Below, piece by piece: positions 59,975 to 64,000 of a DNA stretch of 64,000 bases. The stretch is from JAXLWB01 sp046328715 (GTDB taxonomy: Bacteria; Chloroflexota; Anaerolineae; Caldilineales; Caldilineaceae): assembly GCA_046328715.1 (NCBI GenBank), contig JAXLWB010000023.1:62001-126000 (forward strand), in the 5' to 3' direction. The notes beneath the pieces were generated by a model that saw only the letters and a list, made by a program, of their open reading frames with translations, did not search any database and was not told the origin of the DNA. The stretch's first letter is position 1; each line of letters opens with the position of its first letter. Made by a program: the position numbers and the translations under genes.

Positions 59975-61312
59975 CTACCCAGTCTCAGAACTCACACTCA
60001 ACGTTACAATTGTTCCCTTGCCCACACCGCTTTCAATTTCAAGCTGGCCACCGATCAACTCAGCGCGTTCTTTCATCCCGCGCAAGCCATAGCGATCTAC
60101 CAGCGTAAGGTTGGTCAGATCAAAGCCACGCCCATCATCGCTGACGGTTAACAGCACGTTACCATTTGTACGCTGGAGTGACACACTTAGTGCTTTGGCC
60201 TGGGCATGAAGCAAGGCATTGGTCATTGCCTCTTGGGCAACCCGATAGATGTTCTGCTCACTCTGTTCAGCAAGTTCACCGACATCGTCCAGGTGCAATT
60301 GCAATTTCATTCCGCTGCGTTTGGCGACCGAATGAGCCACTGTCTCCAACGCCAACTTCAATCCTAGATCATCGAGGGGCGAGGCCCGCAACGATTGCAG
60401 CGCACGCCGGGTTTCGGCCAGGCCGCTGCGCGTCTGCACCAATGCCTTGCGTAACAAATGGCGCGCCTCGCCGGGTGACGATTCAAAGACGCTGTCCACC
60501 GCTTCAAGCTGAACCGATACTGCGCTCAATGAATGGGCCAGGGTATCGTGCAACTCCCGTGCCATCTGATTGCGCTCGCGACTGATCGTCAGTTGTTCTA
60601 GAGTGGCGGCATGTTCGCGCAGTTTATTATTGGCCAGCGCAAGTTCCCGCCGCTGTTGGCGCTGAGCGCCGATCATCTGTGTCAGGATATAACCTACGGC
60701 CATAAAAATGATAGTCCGAACCACACTGGCAAAGAGCAAATTATCCCCTATCGATCCCATCTGCGAATCGTAGAAGAAAAGCAACACCGGCACCTCAATC
60801 AGAAATGTCAGCAGAATATACCCCAACACCCGTTTGAAATCATATTGCCAGGCGACGATCACCAGCGGTACCATCAACGAAAGCAACATACTCCAGGCAC
60901 TGTCCTGCACCGTAAAATTAGGGCGACCGCGCGAGGTGATCTGCATCAACTCATTGTTATGAATCAGGTAGGAGAGATAACCATAGCGCTGCAGAATACT
61001 CCCCACCATATAGAGAAGTATCGCAACCGGCAAAAAGCTTGCTTGAAGCCACTGACGCAGATGATCAGAATAGAGATACAACAACAGCGCAAACAAGCCA
61101 GCCGCATTCAGCACAAAAATCCAGGGTGAAATCGGAATGCGTGGCGTAGGAATGTTAAACCAGAATTGGGAAAGAAAGTAGCCAAGGCTTACAAGCTGCA
61201 AGCTACCCATCACAGCCAGAATCAAACGAAAAACCGACAACAAGCCAGGTTCGATATTGGCGCATGGTTCATTACTTTCCAAAAGTTGCACGTTCTGTGT
61301 CTGTTCCGTCAT
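59975..61312 (-). CDS. NarL/LiaS-type sensor histidine kinase
   Basis: A protein of 445 residues with six hydrophobic segments (about 25-220) and a cytoplasmic kinase of the HisKA_3 type: MARELHDTLAHSLSAVSVQLEAVD with the phospho-His, LAETRRALQSLRASPLDDLGLK, and the ATP region VSDDGRGFDL and GLRGMKERAELIGGQLEIESGVGKGTIVTLS. It probably senses the membrane directly, having no large outer domain. Start at 61312 (MTEQTQ) or 61318; an extended -10 TGCTATACT (61319-61327) abuts it, so the message may be leaderless. Confidence 0.88.
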   Translation of the reverse strand: MTEQTQNVQLLESNEPCANIEPGLLSVFRLILAVMGSLQLVSLGYFLSQFWFNIPTPRIPISPWIFVLNAAGLFALLLYLYSDHLRQWLQASFLPVAILLYMVGSILQRYGYLSYLIHNNELMQITSRGRPNFTVQDSAWSMLLSLMVPLVIVAWQYDFKRVLGYILLTFLIEVPVLLFFYDSQMGSIGDNLLFASVVRTIIFMAVGYILTQMIGAQRQQRRELALANNKLREHAATLEQLTISRERNQMARELHDTLAHSLSAVSVQLEAVDSVFESSPGEARHLLRKALVQTRSGLAETRRALQSLRASPLDDLGLKLALETVAHSVAKRSGMKLQLHLDDVGELAEQSEQNIYRVAQEAMTNALLHAQAKALSVSLQRTNGNVLLTVSDDGRGFDLTNLTLVDRYGLRGMKERAELIGGQLEIESGVGKGTIVTLSVSSETG

Positions 61313-61487
61313 AGCCATAGTATAGCATAAATACAACTTACGAGAACGAGTGATTCGGCTGACAAAATGGGGTGATTAGATTCACGTCAATGCCAATCAA
61401 GTTCACACAGATGGCTCATCCTCTTCACTTGGCCCTGAGCCCAGGCCGGTCTATCCTTGACAACGTGTAGGGAAGTGGCCTATGGGA

Positions 61488-61574
61488 TTCAGAGCCGTTA
61501 GCGTCAGCGCACGGTTTGGGGCAGGCAACATGAGTTGCGGCACACACGATCCTTACTAACGTGCGGGCTTCTGA
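61488..61574 (-). repeat. CCCGCACGT...GCTAACGG dispersed repeat, copy 2
   Basis: Read on the minus strand it starts TCAGAAGCCCGCACGTTAGT, then AAGG, and ends CGCTGACGCTAACGGCTCTGAA, with a centre 30 nt longer than the copy at 11655-11711. It lies upstream of the ABC exporter operon. Confidence 0.7.
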
Positions 61575-61606
61575 CATTCGTAGTTTAAAGCAATCAAGGG
61601 AAAGCT

Positions 61607-62437
61607 ATGACCAACCCAACTGATCCGATCATCGAAATCTCAAATATGAGTAAAGTTTACCAAATGGGGGAGGTTCAGGTCCAGGCCCTAAACGATGTTT
61701 CCCTGGCTGTGGAACCAGGGGAGTATATGGCCATCATCGGTGCCAGCGGTTCAGGCAAGAGTACGCTGATGAACATGATTGGACTCCTCGATCGTCCAAC
61801 CGATGGCAGCTACAAAATACGGGGCAAAGAGACCAATAGCCTAGCCAAGAACGAACAGGCCGATATGCGCAACCAGGAGATTGGTTTTATCTTTCAGCGC
61901 TTCAACCTATTGGCAAGGGCGATGGCCGTTCGTCAGGTAGAGCTACCGCTCTTTTACGCTGGTATTACCGGCAGCCAATCGCGCAAGATGGCGATTGACG
62001 CGCTGACACGTGTTGGTCTAGGGCAGCGCATTGACCATCGACCAGAGCAACTTTCTGGTGGCCAACAGCAACGTGTCGCCATCGCTCGCGCCTTAGTCAA
62101 CAATCCCAGCATCCTGCTCGCCGACGAGCCAACCGGGGCATTGGACAGCAAGACCGCCGCCGAAATCCTCAACCTGTTTGATGAACTGCATCAACAAGGA
62201 ATTACGTTGGTGGTGGTGACGCACGATATGCACGTTGCCAGCCGTGCCCAGCGTATCATCACCTTGATGGATGGCAAGATCACGGATGACACGTCGGTGA
62301 AGAATCATCCAGAGAAACAGCAAGCGGATCGGCCACAGGCAGAGCCAGCATTGAACAGCCCCTCCATGGTGATGGTCAGCAACGGCACAGCACCTGTTCC
62401 TGTCCAAGCGAACCGTACGCTAGAGGTGATTTTATGA
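61607..62437 (+). CDS. ABC transporter ATP-binding protein, MacB/LolD type
   Basis: 276 residues: EVQVQALNDVSLAVEPGEYMAIIGASGSGKSTLMNMIG with Walker A GASGSGKST, signature LSGGQQQRVAIARALV, Walker B ILLADEPTGALDSKTAAEIL and the H-loop VTHDMHVASRAQRI. A C-terminal extension of about 45 residues (after TLMDGKI) is Pro/Gln/Ala-rich. It drives a MacB-type mechanotransmission exporter with the permease that follows, whose start overlaps its stop (ATGA). Confidence 0.92.
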   Translation: MTNPTDPIIEISNMSKVYQMGEVQVQALNDVSLAVEPGEYMAIIGASGSGKSTLMNMIGLLDRPTDGSYKIRGKETNSLAKNEQADMRNQEIGFIFQRFNLLARAMAVRQVELPLFYAGITGSQSRKMAIDALTRVGLGQRIDHRPEQLSGGQQQRVAIARALVNNPSILLADEPTGALDSKTAAEILNLFDELHQQGITLVVVTHDMHVASRAQRIITLMDGKITDDTSVKNHPEKQQADRPQAEPALNSPSMVMVSNGTAPVPVQANRTLEVIL

Positions 62438-63648
62438 TCAAAATCGTGCGCTATCTTGGCGTGGCTTTTGAGAGCATTTTCTCGAACAAACTGCGCGCGG
62501 CACTCACCATGTTGGGCATCATCATTGGCGTGGCCGCAGTGCTCTCGACGATGGGCATCGGCGCAGGGGCCTCGGCCAGCATTACCTCCAGCATCCAGAG
62601 CCAGGGCACCAACTTGCTGGAAATCAGTTCAACCGGCAATACGCAAACCCTGACCGTCAATGATGCCGATGTGCTTGCCGATCCAACCCTTCATCCTGAC
62701 TTTGGCGCAGTGCTGACCTTGATCCGAACCAACCTGACCATGGTCGTCAACGACAACAGCAGTTCCGGCCAGGTGCAAGGTGTGCAGCCCATCTATGCCA
62801 CAGTGCGCAATTTGACGGTCGAAAATGGGCGCTTCTTCAACGACGAAGAGATGACCCAACAGTCGCCGGTGGTGGTGCTGGGTGCGACATTGGCCTCCGA
62901 TCTCTTTGGGACAGCCGATCCACTCGGGCAGGATGTACGGATTGGCGGCGATGTTTTCAGCGTGGTCGGAGTGCTCAAGAAGAGTGGCGGCAACAGTTTC
63001 TTCAGCAACGACCAGGCCGCCTTTGTTCCTTTTACCGTCGCCCAGCGTCGATTGGTCACACCCACCTATTATCGAGGTCAACCGACGGTCAGCAGTATCA
63101 CGGTGCAAGTCAAAGATGGGGCCTCGATGGACAAGGCCCAGACAGCGATCGAAATGCAACTGCGCCTTTTACATGGTCTCCGTTCCGAAGACAAGAATGA
63201 CTTTTCGATCTTCAACCAAGCCAGTCTGCTCGACGCATTGGGCAGCGTCACCCAGGTCTTAACTATCTTTCTGGGCTCAATCGGTGGTATCAGCCTCTTG
63301 GTTGGCGGCATCGGCATCATGAACATCATGCTTGTCTCAGTGACCGAACGCACCAAGGAGATTGGCCTGCGCAAGGCGCTCGGTGCCCACGATAGTGATA
63401 TTTTGCTTCAGTTTTTGGTTGAGGCACTGGTGCTCTGTCTGCTCGGTGGGTTGATTGGCGTAAGTTTGAGCTACGGCATCGCCTATCTAGTCAGCCTGAT
63501 TCCAGCGGTAGAGTTCGAGGTGATCATCACCTCTTCGGCGTTGCTGTTGGCGCTCGGCGTCTGTTCGGCCTCGGCCTTTGTCTTTGGACTTTACCCAGCA
63601 TTGCGTGCCACCCGGCTCGACCCAATCGAAGCGTTACGATACGAGTAA
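62434..63648 (+). CDS. MacB-like ABC permease
   Basis: 404 residues: an N-terminal membrane helix (about 18-42), a large outer MacB_PCD domain (about 45-275) and the FtsX-type three-helix bundle at the C-terminus with IFLGSIGGISLLVGGIGIMNIMLVSVTERTKEIGLRKALGA and LYPALRATRLDPIEALRYE. This topology belongs to MacB/BceB-type exporters of antibiotics, peptides or lipoproteins. Coupled to the ATPase before and followed by a membrane fusion protein gene, so a tripartite-like pump is expected. Confidence 0.92.
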   Translation: MIKIVRYLGVAFESIFSNKLRAALTMLGIIIGVAAVLSTMGIGAGASASITSSIQSQGTNLLEISSTGNTQTLTVNDADVLADPTLHPDFGAVLTLIRTNLTMVVNDNSSSGQVQGVQPIYATVRNLTVENGRFFNDEEMTQQSPVVVLGATLASDLFGTADPLGQDVRIGGDVFSVVGVLKKSGGNSFFSNDQAAFVPFTVAQRRLVTPTYYRGQPTVSSITVQVKDGASMDKAQTAIEMQLRLLHGLRSEDKNDFSIFNQASLLDALGSVTQVLTIFLGSIGGISLLVGGIGIMNIMLVSVTERTKEIGLRKALGAHDSDILLQFLVEALVLCLLGGLIGVSLSYGIAYLVSLIPAVEFEVIITSSALLLALGVCSASAFVFGLYPALRATRLDPIEALRYE

Positions 63649-63651
63649 GAT

Positions 63652-63717
63652 GCAGGTGGCAGGTGGCAAGTCGCAGGTCGCAAAACCATTTCCTGCAACT
63701 TGCAACTTGCAACCTGC
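63652..63717. repeat. GCAGGT/ACCTGC tandem and inverted repeat
   Basis: GCAGGTGGCAGGTGGCAAG and GTCGCAGGTCGCA (from 63652) are mirrored by TGCAACTTGCAACTTGCAAC ending in CTGC at 63717, giving a hairpin with several mismatches between the permease and adaptor genes. A dispersed repeat. Confidence 0.55.
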
Positions 63718-63737
63718 GCCATTGATAGGAGATTATC

Positions 63738-64000
63738 ATGACTAAATTTAACAAGTGGACAGGCGCTGTTCTTATAGCATTGGGCATTGGTGCGGGCGGC
63801 TATCTGGTGGCAACCGGGCGGATTGACTTACGGCCCGCAACAGCCCAGGCCCAATCCACCAATGCAGCAGTTTCTACGGTACAGATCCAATCCGCCGCCA
63901 ACGTCATCGGCAAGGTGAGCGCTTCGGGCAAGATCGGATTAGTCGCCACCAATTACGTGGTGATGGATGTCAGTGGCACCGTGCGCCAGGTGGCTGTCCA
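63738..64000 (+). CDS. membrane fusion protein (MacA/HlyD-like), 5' part
   Basis: The first 87 codons of an adaptor protein, cut by the window end. An N-terminal membrane anchor or signal (residues 7-25, GAVLIALGIGAGGYLVA) is followed by a linker and IQSAANVIGKVSASGKIGLVATNYVVMDVSGTVRQVAV, the first strands of the biotinyl-lipoyl-like domain of HlyD/MacA adaptors. AGGAG lies 6 nt before the ATG. Third gene of the exporter operon. Confidence 0.85.
   Translation, partial: MTKFNKWTGAVLIALGIGAGGYLVATGRIDLRPATAQAQSTNAAVSTVQIQSAANVIGKVSASGKIGLVATNYVVMDVSGTVRQVAV

Noticed and set aside
1..64000. tRNA, rRNA or CRISPR array
   Set aside because: No T-loop consensus, rRNA-like segment or regularly spaced repeat was found on reading both strands; a covariance-model search was not possible here.

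Overview
The window looks like a chromosomal segment of a Chloroflexota-type bacterium. Composition is balanced (roughly 50 to 55% GC by eye) and Shine-Dalgarno sites are normal. A secreted DUF11 protein at 57236-58858 ends in IYLPLLSR, a C-terminal pattern I associate with Chloroflexota secreted proteins. There are many dispersed palindromic intergenic repeats and a very large GNAT acetyltransferase and small-molecule kinase repertoire. This assignment is inference; no rRNA, tRNA or ribosomal protein marker was found. I saw no CRISPR array, insertion sequence, integrase or phage gene.

Layout. 0-5.4 kb: an MFS transporter facing a four-gene minus-strand operon of membrane proteins plus a secreted protein built of four diverged modules and split by a one-base frameshift. 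5.8-8.6 kb: minus-strand metabolic genes (sugar isomerase-like TIM barrel, creatininase family, alpha/beta hydrolase). 9.1-11.6 kb: a TetR-headed methyltransferase operon with a consensus promoter and a clear operator. 11.7-12.1 kb: a compact unit made of promoter, 29-codon peptide and terminator, followed by a second strong terminator.

12-57 kb: an island, nearly all on the plus strand, of enzymes that modify small molecules. It has twelve GNAT genes (at least four with two GNAT domains), six aminoglycoside-phosphotransferase-fold genes, eight class I methyltransferases (one decayed), an ABC-F ATPase, MOSC, peptidase E, 2H phosphoesterase, M3 peptidase, beta-lactamase-like hydrolase, S66 carboxypeptidase, esterase, a PPOX-fold protein and a P-loop kinase. 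Many genes are translationally coupled (ATGA or GTGA overlaps). GNAT-methyltransferase pairs recur three times, and several genes are decayed: a methyltransferase with many frameshifts, a HEAT-repeat remnant, a VOC remnant and a frameshifted kinase. The island also holds two ECF sigma factors with unrelated C-terminal fusions (LamG/DUF1080-like; BFN plus Clp-N), a methyltransferase fused to a 'GDWG' domain, a regulator carrying both a winged helix and a LuxR helix-turn-helix beside an Hsp70-like gene, a VapBC pair and an AAA-ATPase/PD-(D/E)XK-like protein.

57-64 kb: the DUF11 surface protein, then a NarL/LiaR-type two-component system (kinase and regulator, minus strand) divergent from a MacB-like ABC exporter operon (ATPase, permease, adaptor cut by the window end). 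This is the usual arrangement of an envelope-stress or drug-export module. The resistance or detoxification role of the island is inferred from family content; no substrate can be assigned from sequence alone.
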